Source: Chara braunii (Eukaryota > Streptophyta > Charophyceae > Charales > Characeae). From it: a stretch of 33,193 nt of DNA. Each line of letters starts with the position of its first letter. Position 1 is the stretch's first letter. This document shows positions 8,143 through 16,696 of this stretch, in pieces. Position numbers and translations under genes: made by a program. The notes below the pieces were generated by a model, which was not told where the DNA came from, did no database searches, and saw only the letters and a program-made list of their open reading frames with translations. Location of the stretch: NCBI GenBank assembly GCA_003427395.1, contig BFEA01000113.1:1452307-1485499 (forward strand). Reading direction: 5' to 3'.

Positions 8143-9723
8143 TTACGAACTTTCTGTAGACTCAGTCATAGTGCGAGGAACTGGCGTTGCTATCTTGCAG
8201 TCCTCTGGTTTGATGCCATCTCCGTCTAACACGTGGCCCAAGTACAAGACTTCGGTCTTGGGACTCTTGGCCCACTCGCACTTTTTCGCCTTGATCTTGA
8301 AGTTAGCTTCTCTCAGTTTCTCCAAGATTTGCCTTAGATGACCCTCATGTTCTTGGAGGGACTTACTAAAAATTAGGATATCGTCTAAATATACTACGAC
8401 GAACCTATTTAGCCACGGTCTGAACAAGTTGCTCATGCAACGCTTAAATGTGGCTGGTGCATTGGTTAGTCCAAAAGGCATTACAATGAACTCATAATGC
8501 CCGTATCTAGTTTGGAATAACATCTTGTATTGATCATCGGCGTGTACCTCTATCTGATGGTACCCTGACTTCAAGTCTATCTTCGTAAAGTACTTGCAAC
8601 CTTGCACCCGATCTAACAGATCGTCTATATGGGGCAATGGTTCTGCATTCTTCACGGTTATTGCATTCAGACTCTTGTAGTTGATACACATCCTCAGTTC
8701 TCCCTCTTTCTTGGGGACGAACAAAACAGGTGTGCCAAAAGGAGAGGAACCGAGTCTAATCCATCCTTCTAGGAGCGCATTTTACTGTTTGCGTAGCCCC
8801 TCTACCGTTTTGGGAGACATATTATAGACTTCTCCCTTAGGCGTCTTACTGCCAGGTTCGATCTCTATGCGGTGCTGAATAGCCCTTGGTACTACCCCTG
8901 TGGGTGCTTCAGCTATGTCTGCATACTCCTTGAGCAAACTGGCAATAGTAGGATGGATCCTATCTTCCTCCTTTGGCTGATCCGATGCTAACTTCACATA
9001 GGCTACGAAGACCTGTTTTTCGAGTTGCTCGCTCCTTACGAGTCTAGTGAAGGCAAGAGCACTAAGGGAGCAATGTGCTAAGGAGTCGTCGACTCCTGAA
9101 ACATGGAACAAGCGGGCTTTCTTAATCCCACCTGAGGGACTAAGGAGCCTACACTCATGCTCTCAAAGATGTAAAGTGGCTCCAACTTCCTCACCCCAAT
9201 CAGTATCAAGTACTATGTCGCATGGGAGATTATCCTTTGCTAGTAGAGTTAGGGAATGGAGAACCTTCTCTACCTTTTCCTCTCCTTCTAGGCGAAAATA
9301 CTCCTCGATCCGCATGGTGCGGTTGTCTGCAAGGATACTAACTACAGGTTTTTCCAGTTGTTGGACCTTGAGGCCTAGCCTCAACTTCTTCAACGCTTTA
9401 CGACCGATGTAATTTCTAGTGGCCCCACTGTCTATAAGGGCCACTACTCTATATCTAAAGATCTCTACATCAGCTAACAGGAGCTGCCCCTTCTTATTCT
9501 TCTTCATCTTGGCCCAATCCGACCATCTCTCTTTTAACTCCTCGGTCAAGCCTGTGAGGGAAGCTCCTAGAGAGACTCTAACACAAGCAGTCTCTGGGTA
9601 GCTAGCTAGGCGCTGGTCAACAACCTCTGCCATGGAGACATGTGGAGTGGGAGTTATTGTTTCGCGAGCGCGCTCATCCCCTCGTGTTCCTGGGGTAGGG
9701 ACATTTGCGACTTTTACCGACAA
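8143..9723 (-). pseudogene. Element B protease-reverse transcriptase frame with two nonsense codons
   Basis: One minus-strand frame runs from 9723 to 8143, broken only by TGA at 9163-9165 and TAA at 8782-8784. First comes an aspartic protease: active site ALIDSGATRNYIG, then LPCDIVLDTDWGEEVGATLH. RT follows: VPKKEGELRMCINYKSLNAI, KIDLKSGYHQIEVHADD, VMPFGLTNAPATFKRCM and the catalytic VVYLDDILIFSKS, with both Asp present. Then comes CEWAKSPKTEVLYLGHVL. A frameshift just after the RT end (about 8150) puts the connection segment in another frame, and the MITE-like insertion follows. The TGA could be a CGA-to-TGA change. This is the least damaged part of element B, but it cannot give a full polyprotein. 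Confidence 0.9.
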
Positions 9724-10186
9724 TTGCCTTTTGTGTTTTCAAATGAAGTGCGATTAGGCCTCTTGTATCTCGGGCAAAATTTGATAATGTGCCCCGGTCT
9801 CCACAGAACACGCATTGAAACTTGTCCATGCGAGCCTGCCAGACGTTTTGATCCAAGCCTAGGGGTTCTAAGGGTCTGCCTTCCGGTCGTCCTGGGTGCC
9901 ATCCACCCCTTCTGGGAGGTGATCGACTGGAGCTAGGGTGGTTAGACGGGGGACCTTGACCCCCACCTCCCTCTTGGCGGTCTCTGTTGCCGCCCAGCCC
10001 CTGGCCACCTAGCTCTCGACCACCTGAGGCTTGGCGACCTCTGCCACGACCTCGTCGTCCTCCGTGCGGACTCCCTCCGACCGCGAAAATAGCGTAAGAA
10101 CTCCCTGTCTCTGTATTGCTGTCCTCCTCCTGAAGTCCCCATTCAATGTCAGTGTAGGGGACTTTCTCTGCACCACCTTCCTCCAT
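9674..10186 (-). pseudogene. Element B gag nucleocapsid part with split zinc knuckle
   Basis: The frame starts MEEGGAEKVPYTDIEWGLQ and runs through a basic Gly/Arg-rich region (GGRRGRGRGR, SRSPPRRGGWHPGRPEGRP), typical of an RNA-binding nucleocapsid. The CCHC knuckle begins in this frame as FQCVFCGDRG. It continues in the neighbouring frame as GHIIKFCPRYKRPN, so a one-base indel near 9785-9800 cuts the motif. A C-x2-C-x4-H-x4-C knuckle is recoverable only by combining the frames. The protease frame starts at 9723, overlapping the end of this region. Confidence 0.8.
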
Positions 10187-10188
10187 AG

Positions 10189-10608
10189 TCAGTGTGAGAC
10201 TATCTTTGGCCTTGACTTGGCTAGGTCCTTATGCCAGAAAGTGGTAGCCGGCATGGACTTGGCGGCAAAAGGAGGAGCTTCTCGACTCAAAAGATCATAG
10301 GTCATTCCAGACTCTTGCTTTTTGTTAAAGAAATGCCCTTGCAATTGCTCGGGCAATGCGCGGTAGAAGAGTTGGACTAGTTGTGCTTCTGTAACTCTGT
10401 GGTTAGGCACAACAACGACTTCGTCCATAGCGACTTTTAGTGTGTGCGCACTCCTCCAAGGCCGCGTATGGATCATTTGGAGTTTATCGGATGCCCTTAA
10501 TCCTCTAGTGACGTCTGCAAAGTGTTCTCGCAGTGCAACAAAGAAATCACCAAGGTTGGTAATGGAAGAATATGCGATCATGACATTTTCGCAATGAGCG
10601 GCGTGCAA
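10189..10608 (-). pseudogene. Element B gag capsid (retrotransposon gag) C-terminal half
   Basis: The frame contains FFVALREHFADVTRGLRASD, KLQMIHTRPWRSAHTLKVAM and QLVQLFYRALPEQLQGHF. This is the helical retrotransposon-gag domain that packs the particle. A frameshift near 10608 separates it from the first half in the 10697-11329 frame. Between them in-frame TAG codons occur at 10697-10699 and again about 10 bases on, one of which could come from CAG. It is followed without gap by the nucleocapsid frame. Confidence 0.8.
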
Positions 10609-10696
10609 GTGACCTAGCGAAACTAGTCGCTTCGTCCCTTAAAGCTTGAAAGGCTATCAGGACATGGTCTTCCGGAGCTACGTCCTATAAGTACAT

Positions 10697-11329
10697 CTAC
10701 GACTTTATGCTAGCCTCCCAATTATCAAAGTCCTCACCCTTTTTCCCAGTGTAGGGATCTTCGACTCTTTCTCGGCGGGGTCGAGTCTCCTCTTCTTTGG
10801 GGTTTGCTATCTTGACACCCTCAATCGCACCGATACAAAACTTCTTTGTCCTTCCGATCGCGGTGCGCATCTCATTGGTGAGATGAATCATCATCTCTTG
10901 GGCAAAGTCTTGGAAACCAGCCCGTATGGACTCAAGGGTTATATCGTGCCCACGAACATGTCTTATCGGTTCCCACCGAGCCGCTAGAATAGAAGTCATA
11001 CTATGGGAGAGGGTGTCAATTCTTTTCCCTATCTCTGTGTTTTCCGCCAACTTACCCAGCCGCTCTTTTGGCGCCTTTAACTCCTGCTCCATCTTATCTG
11101 CCATTTCAAGGAGCCTCAACTTCTCTCTCGCGAGGCCCAACTTCCACTCCAGCTGCTTCTCCTGCTCCTTCGTATGTTGCCGCACTCCAACTGCTTCGCC
11201 TGCTCCTTTGCCTTTCGTCACAGGGGACTCGTTTCTCTCTCCAGCTCCTCCCTGATTGCTTCTCTTTCGCCCTGGGGAACCAGCAATTCGACCTCTTTGT
11301 CTTCCCCCAGGGATAGTCCTGCCACCCAT
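10697..11329 (-). pseudogene. Element B gag middle region (coiled coil and capsid start)
   Basis: Residues about 50-90 are charged and helical (KEQEKQLEWKLGLAREKLRL, EMADKMEQELKAPKERLGKL), likely a coiled coil. Then a segment with HSMTSILAARWEPIRHVRG and FAQEMMIHLTNEMRTAIG leads to EDFDNWEASIKS, the start of the capsid fold, where a TAG stops the frame. N-terminal similarity continues in the overlapping 11218-11844 frames, so frameshifts break gag at both ends. Confidence 0.7.
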
Positions 11330-11844
11330 TCTTTCACAATCTTCTCCACCTCTCCTGGTGGAGCTAGAGCCGTACCCGCTTCTCCTCTTTCCTCCTTTTC
11401 TTCCTCTTTTTCTTTCGGGCCCTTCACTACTTCCTTCTACCTCCTTCTCTGTAACGAGGGCCCTTCTTCTTCACTTTCCTCTTCCTATTCTTCTTCTTCG
11501 GCCAATTCCCTGGCCAACTTCGCCTCCTGCCATTTTTTTCACGCCTCCATCTCCTCCATCTTTTTCTTTTTGGCTTCTTCTTCTTCTAACAGGGCCAGTG
11601 TCGTGGCCGGTTTCTCCAGAGCTTTCTTCTTTTTCCTCTCCTTCTGCTCTTGGAGAATTACGGCAGCCCTCTCCTCCTGTTCTTTGCTATATGGTCCGGT
11701 ATGGAGTCCGGACTGTGTAGTCACTGCACAGCAAGTTGTCCTCCAGAATCCTACTAGAAAGAGGAGGTGGAGCAAGGGACCCCAGAGGGAGAGGCCCATG
11801 ATAAACGCGAACATAGGGTAGTCGTCCATGTTGGACAGGGGCAC
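11218..11844 (-). pseudogene. Element B gag N-terminal coiled-coil region
   Basis: Two successive minus frames carry a highly charged Lys/Glu helix: YSKEQEERAAVILQEQKERK, LLEEEEAKKKKMEEMEA, then KGPKEKEEEKEERGEAG and VEKIVKEWVAGLSLGEDKEV. Long Glu/Lys coiled coils are common at the N-terminus of such gag proteins. The true start is not visible: the 11844 frame begins MPLSNMDDYPMFAF, and a 210-N gap lies 31 bp beyond. Confidence 0.6.
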
Positions 11845-11874
11845 AATCGCAACCGATTCCGCTCCTCAACACTT

Positions 11875-12084
11875 NNNNNNNNNNNNNNNNNNNNNNNNNN
11901 NNNNNNNNNNNNNNNNNNNNNNNNNNNNNNNNNNNNNNNNNNNNNNNNNNNNNNNNNNNNNNNNNNNNNNNNNNNNNNNNNNNNNNNNNNNNNNNNNNNN
12001 NNNNNNNNNNNNNNNNNNNNNNNNNNNNNNNNNNNNNNNNNNNNNNNNNNNNNNNNNNNNNNNNNNNNNNNNNNNNNNNNNNNN
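11875..12084. other. Assembly gap (210 N) with identical 19-bp flanks
   Basis: The 19-mer ATTCCGCTCCTCAACACTT ends at 11874 and starts again at 12085. Identical flanks suggest that the two contig ends overlap and that the estimated gap size is wrong, or that a repeat boundary stopped assembly. Confidence 0.95.
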
Positions 12085-12103
12085 ATTCCGCTCCTCAACA
12101 CTT

Positions 12104-12790
12104 AGACTTACCACCTAGACACTAACTCTCTAGGGGACTACAAAGGTCCTCCCTTCCACCCTAGCCAGGCTACCACCGACGTAGGATGCTTTCACAACCT
12201 CAGTCCAATCTCTCCACAACCATCGGGTGCCCGTGCACCCACAGTCCAATCTTGCCTGGCTTTGGCTTCAAATTGGTCCTCTGTCAACTACTCGATACTA
12301 GTCTACTTACTAGTCTGTCATTACAAAACTGCTGGTTGATCAGGAGGCATTTACGGGGATCCCCCATAACTCCTCACGAATTATTTAACATCTCAATCAG
12401 GATGACGATCAGCCAGAGTTCCTTGAAGACTTAGACAGACTGGACTCGTGATCTGCAACTTGGAGTTCAGCTATAGTGTACCACCCAGAGCAACTTGCCG
12501 GTTTGTACCGGTCCTTGGGGTGTTTTCGCAGGTCGTCTGGCATCTGATACACCTCACCCCTACTAAGTCCCATGCAGATATCGGCCCCTCTGACTCTATC
12601 AGACCGGATGCATGGAACCTACAACAACCTGGACAGGAGTGACTCAATGCAGAAAGAGGTGACCGACTCTACAAGACAGACTTGACTGCAGGAACTACCA
12701 AGGTGAGTGTGCAACATCCACAGAGCATAAAAGGGCAAGGGTTAGGGGGCTTGAAGAGATTGAACTGCTCCTCGCTTCATACTCCAAGCT
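12104..12790. other. Element B leader region without recognised gene
   Basis: This lies between the primer-binding site (13151) and gag in element B's orientation. No coding similarity is visible. It contains scattered GTGAG/GTAAG-like words and CCAGAGC runs only. Confidence 0.4.
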
Positions 12791-12791
12791 T

Positions 12792-12884
12792 GGTCAACGG
12801 TCAACTCAATCAACTGTGTCGGTCAACGCTCACTGGTCAACTCTTTGGTCAACGCCGATTAGCGCCGGTCACACTCCGGTCAAC
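12792..12884. promoter_or_regulatory. Cluster of six GGTCAAC words (W-box-like)
   Basis: GGTCAAC occurs at 12792, 12799, 12821, 12835, 12847 and 12878, with a GGTCAC at 12867. The complement GTTGACC contains TTGACC, the core of the WRKY-binding W-box. The cluster sits in element B's leader, about 270 bp downstream (element sense) of its primer-binding site. Regulation is inferred from motif density only. Confidence 0.4.
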
Positions 12885-12963
12885 CTTCTTACCACCTGGC
12901 AGTGGTGGCTTCCTCTCCCTTGTCACCTTCAGCAACTTCGCCCTCTTCTTCTTCGTCCTCAAG

Positions 12964-12978
12964 CTCGGCTATGACCGA
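12964..12978. repeat. Variant TATG-loop hairpin, TCGGC/ACCGA
   Basis: TCGGC-TATG-ACCGA pairs at four of five positions, with different outer bases from the GGCGGC form. A further GGCTATGGCT lies at about 12997. Confidence 0.35.
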
Positions 12979-13066
12979 CTTCTTCTTCTTCTCCGTCGGC
13001 TATGGCTCCTGCCACCCTCGTCTTTGTCACCTCTCTTTCTCTCCCATCATTCTTCTTCTCCAAGCT

Positions 13067-13082
13067 GGCAGCTATGGCTGCC
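13067..13082. repeat. TATG-loop hairpin with compensated stem, GGCAGC/GCTGCC
   Basis: GGCAGC-TATG-GCTGCC is a perfect 6-bp stem. Compared with the 1982 copy, G-to-A on one arm is matched by C-to-T on the other, so pairing is kept. It lies in the leader of element B. Confidence 0.6.
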
Positions 13083-13150
13083 ATCCAATATGGTTATCTT
13101 CCTTGCTCACGCGTGTCCCCCTCTCACTTCACGATGCTTGCGCAGACAAC

Positions 13151-13170
13151 GGGAACCAGCTCCGATGCCA
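13151..13170 (-). other. Element B primer-binding site (variant)
   Basis: On the minus strand, one base after the LTR end TTTCA, the sequence is TGGCATCGGAGCTGGTTCCC. Initiator-Met tRNA-primed plant elements use TGGTATCAGAGC; here two transitions (T to C, A to G) are present. The following TGGTTCCC is identical to family C. The position next to LTR similarity supports the call. Confidence 0.65.
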
Positions 13171-13171
13171 A

Positions 13172-13471
13172 TGAAATCAGAATTTCTTTGACTTCACTTC
13201 CAACATGCATACATCCAGGTGCCGATGGCAATACGACTTGCTCAAAGTAGGATCAACAACAAGAGTGAGATGGCGCAGTGCGCCAAAACCGAAAACCCAG
13301 AGATATGGCCTCCAGCCAGAGACTCAGCTCAAGTCAACTTGTCACATCTTGCGGCTATGGCGTCTGAACGCCAGTATGAAATTCCCACCTGCACACTGTA
13401 TCCACCATCAGACACACTCACACTCACTCGCGAACACGTACACACGCACTAGGATCTACCCTGAATGTCTA

Positions 13472-13519
<48 letters not shown>

Positions 13520-13526
13520 CTACTGA
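13172..13526 (-). repeat. Element B 5' LTR, 3' part
   Basis: This begins TGAAATCAGA and matches the 3' LTR from about 4960 to 5295, including GAGTGAGATGGCG and CTCAAGTCAACTTGTCACAT. It is followed by the primer-binding site, so it is the 5' LTR. Similarity stops right after the AC tract at ACTAACTACTGA, while the 3' LTR goes on for another 640 bp. The rest of this LTR is therefore missing or misassembled. Confidence 0.75.
13476..13516. repeat. (AC)n microsatellite, about 20 units
   Basis: A near-perfect AC run expanded relative to the short ACACACACGCACAC at the equivalent place in the 3' LTR (about 5265-5285). It coincides with the point where the two LTR copies diverge. Confidence 0.9.
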
Positions 13527-13916
13527 AAGGTACTTAGACGAAAAGAACATAGAGAAGATAGAAAACAGGAATCATTTAGACAGGTACAGGATGATAAGGT
13601 TATTTGGGATGCCTTCCTAGAAAAAGGCTAAGTTCATTGGACCTTAGCTGCTTTATTACAATGAAATTCGTTTTACGGTTCCCACAAAATTAGCATTTTT
13701 AAAACAACGAATCCTTTCTGACATGTAGGCAGGTAAGAAGTAAAAGGAAGACAATCCTTTTCCCTTTTCTCAAATAGGCATAATCAATCTCCTTCGCAAG
13801 TATCCTTCTATCTACCTGCACAGAATGCCAAGAAAACAGGTACAAAAGAAACATGTACAATCCCATACTCAAGTCAGACCTTTCCATTCACATGCATGAC
13901 TTGCACAACTTTCCTC

Positions 13917-14113
13917 TGCCTTTTCTTCCGAACATTCAATGCCTTTTCTTCCGAACATTCAAAATAGACAGGGTCAAGCAAAGTGTGAATTCACACAGGT
14001 GTGAAGGGAAATTTGAGTTAATCAACTGACCTTGAGTGAAGTTTGAATCGGCTCAACTGAAGGGAAATCTGTGTCAATCAATTGACCTTGAGTGAAGTTT
14101 GAATCGACTCACT
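13917..14113. repeat. Two small tandem duplications (23 bp and 56 bp)
   Basis: TGCCTTTTCTTCCGAACATT occurs at 13917 and again 23 bp later. A 56-bp unit starting GAAGGGAAAT occurs at 14003 and 14059, both containing GACCTTGAGTGAAGTTTGAA. The surrounding sequence 13527-14300 shows no gene. Confidence 0.8.
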
Positions 14114-14745
14114 CAAGAAAGCCGAGTAATATGCCAATAGAAAAAATAAAAGTCGCCTGAGTCCAAAACGCATGGCCCACAACTTCACCAGTTGTGGCCT
14201 TCCAATTGAATGATGGCCCACGCCCTTCTCCAAGCACCCAATCGATCAAGGACTAGGTCCACTGAAAGAACTCGATCAGATACCCCTCGATGAGTTTCAC
14301 GTGGTTCCACACTCTTGCCCGCCACACCGAACGATCGCAAACACCAACACCACTCGCACCATGGATCCCAAAAAAATAACAGCGACCCTCCTCCGCCTAT
14401 GACCACCAAACTCACCGCCTATGGCCGCCGAGTCTACACCAACGGCCGCCGGCTACCAGCAACTTGTGTTGCAATTCCTACTGCAACAGCAAAACTTTGC
14501 CACCAAGCCACACGACAACCCAACCTCCTTGCAGCTATGGTCGCCGACGTTGCAAGTATCCGACCACCAAGCTTATGGCTATGGCCGCCGACGTCTGGCT
14601 ATGATCGTGAAGTGCTCGGCTACAGCCGTGGAGTATCCTCCTTTCACCACCTCTCGTACTCCCACTTACTTGCTCATCACTCACTCGTCCACCATAGCCA
14701 CCTTCTTCACCACCTTCACACACCTTGCCGATCACCCAAAATTTC
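14114..14745. other. Intergenic stretch with TATG-motif copies
   Basis: No gene is recognised; open frames on both strands are low-complexity. GCAGC-TATG-GTCGC (14531), ATGGCTATGGCCGCC (about 14578) and CGCCTATGGCCGCC (about 14406) are loose copies of the dispersed hairpin word. A separate perfect palindrome CGGCTACAGCCG lies at about 14617. Confidence 0.4.
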
Positions 14746-15045
14746 GGCAGCACTTCCTCCCTTTCACTTTGCAGTCCACTATGGAGTTGGGCAGCACCTT
14801 CCCCGTTGCGTCATAAAAACCCGCCGCCGTGCCACAATTTTGGCAGCACTTCCCCCCTTTCACTTTGCAGTCCATTATGGAGTTGGGCAGCATCTTCTCC
14901 GTTGCGTCATAAAAATCCGTCGTCGTGCCGCAATTTCGGCAGCACTTCCTCCCTTTCACTTTGCAGTCCACTATGGAGTTGGGCAGCACCTTCCCCATTG
15001 CGTCATAAAAATCCGCCGCCGTGCCGCAATCTCGACAGCACTTCC
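14746..15045. repeat. 96-bp tandem repeat, just over three units
   Basis: GGCAGCACTTCCTCCCTTTC begins at 14746 and recurs at 14842, 14938 and, in part, 15034, so the period is exactly 96 bp (32 codons). Because the period is divisible by three, several frames stay open through the array. The plus frame repeats AALPPFHFAVHYGVGQHL; the minus frame repeats DCKVKGRKCCRNCG. No start context or homology favours either, so I treat it as a minisatellite. Confidence 0.85.
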
Positions 15046-15192
15046 CCCCCTTACTTGCAGACCACCATCTTCCTCAGCCTTCTCCCTCAACTCAAGATTC
15101 CAGCAGCATTTCCCCTCAGTAGATGCAGCATTTGCTTTCTAGCAAATGAACAGCATCATTGCCTCACAAGTTTGAGGCAGCTGGGGGCAGTG

Positions 15193-15352
15193 GGCTGCTT
15201 ATATAGTCGAGGGAGGTGGCGGTAGCAGCCTGAGCTCTCAGCCAAAAATTCGAGCTCAGGCTGAGCCCTTGATCTCCAAGTGAGATCAAGGGCATCTCCC
15301 AGCCCCACATAGCTCAACTGGCCAGGTCCATCCACTACAAAAAGGACCTGGC
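15193..15352. other. Four consecutive strong stem-loops after a TATA-like box
   Basis: In order: GGCTGCT (15193-15199) pairs with AGCAGCC (15224-15230). AGCCTGAGCT (15227-15236) pairs with AGCTCAGGCT (15253-15262). GCCCTTGATCTC (15265-15276) pairs with GAGATCAAGGGC (15282-15293) around a 5-base loop. GCCAGGTCC (15321-15329) pairs with GGACCTGGC (15344-15352). All stems are perfect. TTATATAG lies at 15199-15206 within the first loop. It could be a structured RNA or part of a foldback element; no protein frame explains it. Confidence 0.6.
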
Positions 15353-15838
15353 TTATTTTCTGATGTTAGTGCATCAAGGGATGGTTGTATCCAACCCCTC
15401 CCTTGTTGATCTGCTATTGCTGAGGCCCAACCTTAGCAATGCATTTCCCCCTAAGCGTGGCCAAACTCAGAGCCAGCTCCCTAGCTGGTTTACTGCACAG
15501 TGTGCAAAAAAACACCTGAGAATCTGGCCCCGACAACGGCCAGGTGCACACACGCACTGCTTTTCAGCAGCCTCATTTTCCCTCAGTAAGGGAAAAACGA
15601 GATAAAAGAAAAAATTAAAATAAAAAACCCTTCACGTCATTTCACAGTGTCGAACTAAAGTCAAGCTCAACAAGGTCTTCTCTCTCTCTCATCCTATGAG
15701 CGCCTGCATCCGGTGTGCTAACCACCCCAGGTTCAGGCACCAAATCGAAGTTTGCTGCCCGTTTTCCAAAAACGAATGGGCTCAGACTTCCACAGCTCGT
15801 AAAGAAGAGGGGGGGGGGTCTAAAAAACGTATGACGAT
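15353..15838. other. Non-coding stretch
   Basis: No gene, RNA or element is recognised. It contains a G-homopolymer near 15810 and an A-rich part at 15600-15625. Confidence 0.4.
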
Positions 15839-16090
15839 GTATATTTTCATGCCCTAGCGGCAAATTCATTCGATTTTGCTCATCCTATCATTGAGAGCGC
15901 AAAAGGTCAGGTGCAAAGTTGGAGACTTACCTGTCCATCCGTTGCGCTGCAGCCGCCGCCAGGTAAGATGCCCCCCCCCCCCCCCCTCTCTCTCTCTCTC
16001 TCTATGGATGTATAATCCCATGTTCTATCGGTAGATTCGTTCGACTTTGCACATCGTGTCGATAGCAGCACCAGCCCGTTCGTCAAAACG
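15839..16090. repeat. Diverged direct repeat, offset about 171 bp, with C16(CT)n tract
   Basis: ATGTATATTTTCATGCCCTA followed by GCGGCAAATTCATTCGATTT (about 15837) is echoed by ATGTATAATCCCATGTTCTA followed by TCGGTAGATTCGTTCGACTT (about 16007). A run of 16 C at 15971-15986 leads into (CT)n to about 16003, placed similarly to the G run before the first copy. Confidence 0.6.
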
Positions 16091-16375
16091 AACGGGCACT
16101 TTAGTAACTTCACGAACAAAAAGAAAGAAGAGGAAAAAAGAAAGAGAATCTAAAAGAAAATCTATCGCAAATCTAGAAAGAAAATCTAAAAATAAAAAAA
16201 ACAAAGAAAATCTATCGCAAATCTAGAAAGAAAATAAAAAAGGAAAAAGGCAAAGAAAACTTATCTTTAAAAAAAAACGGTTGCCCGTTTAAAATAGGCA
16301 CTGTCAGGTGCATTAGGGACAAAACTGCCCCAACCACTTCTGACTGCGCCATGTGGCGCTTCACGTTCAACTTAG
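16091..16375. repeat. A-rich stretch with AAAATCTATCGCAAATCTAG repeat
   Basis: AAAATCTATCGCAAATCTAG occurs at about 16158 and again about 49 bp later in purine-rich DNA. There is no coding content. Confidence 0.6.
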
Positions 16376-16460
16376 TTTTTTTTTTTTTTTTTTAACCCGT
16401 TGGCTTAGCCAACTGCCATGTTGAAATGCAGTGCTGAGTTCGATCCCCACGGGGATCGAA
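16376..16460 (+). ncRNA. tRNA-like pol III promoter remnant (possible SINE head) with terminal hairpin
   Basis: After an 18-T run (16376-16393), TGGCTTAGCCAA resembles an A box (TRGYNNARNNGG, ten of twelve). About 35 bp on, AGTTCGATCCC is a near-perfect B box. The flanks CCCGT and ACGGG could close an acceptor-like stem. TTCGATCCCC (16439) also pairs perfectly with GGGGATCGAA (16460). The T-arm does not pair well, so this is not a functional tRNA; a tRNA-derived SINE head or tRNA pseudogene is more likely. Confidence 0.35.
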
Positions 16461-16611
16461 AAGGAAATTTTGGTCGTTACTCGATTTATGTGTGTCATCC
16501 TTGCGCAGAGGCCTTGCCTCATCCACGCGGCTGTTTCAAGCCGTGTGATCTTGCAGATCTCGTGGCCGAAATCGGTCGCATCAGGTGATTACTCCCTACG
16601 ACTGCTCCAAA

Positions 16612-16696
16612 AGGAGCTAGCCCAGAGGTTAGTCAAAATCGATCCCCATATCTGCGGCATAACGATCTAATACGCTATCCTACTCGGCTAGCTCCT
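16612..16696 (-). ncRNA. Second tRNA-like sequence on the opposite strand, closed by 11-bp stem
   Basis: On the minus strand AGGAGCTAGCC pairs perfectly with GGCTAGCTCCT 85 bp apart. Inside is TAGCCGAGTAGG, an exact A-box match. GCGTA and TATGC form an anticodon-like stem, but with a 9-base loop. GGATCGATTTT is a weak B box. The region between T-loop and acceptor stem is too long for a canonical tRNA. It is probably a tRNA-derived remnant. Confidence 0.35.

Noticed and set aside
11174-11821. 215-residue Ser/Phe-rich plus-strand frame
   Set aside because: It is the antisense shadow of the Lys/Glu-rich gag coiled coil of element B.
14746-15045. Possible CRISPR array
   Set aside because: The units are contiguous near-identical 96-mers without variable spacers, and the genome is eukaryotic.
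14315-15142. 275-residue plus-strand frame
   Set aside because: It stays open only because the 96-bp repeat is a multiple of three; other frames are open too, and the flanking part is low complexity.
16612-16696. Functional tRNA gene
   Set aside because: The anticodon loop has nine bases, the B box is weak and the distance from T-loop to acceptor stem is wrong; it is kept only as a tRNA-like remnant.
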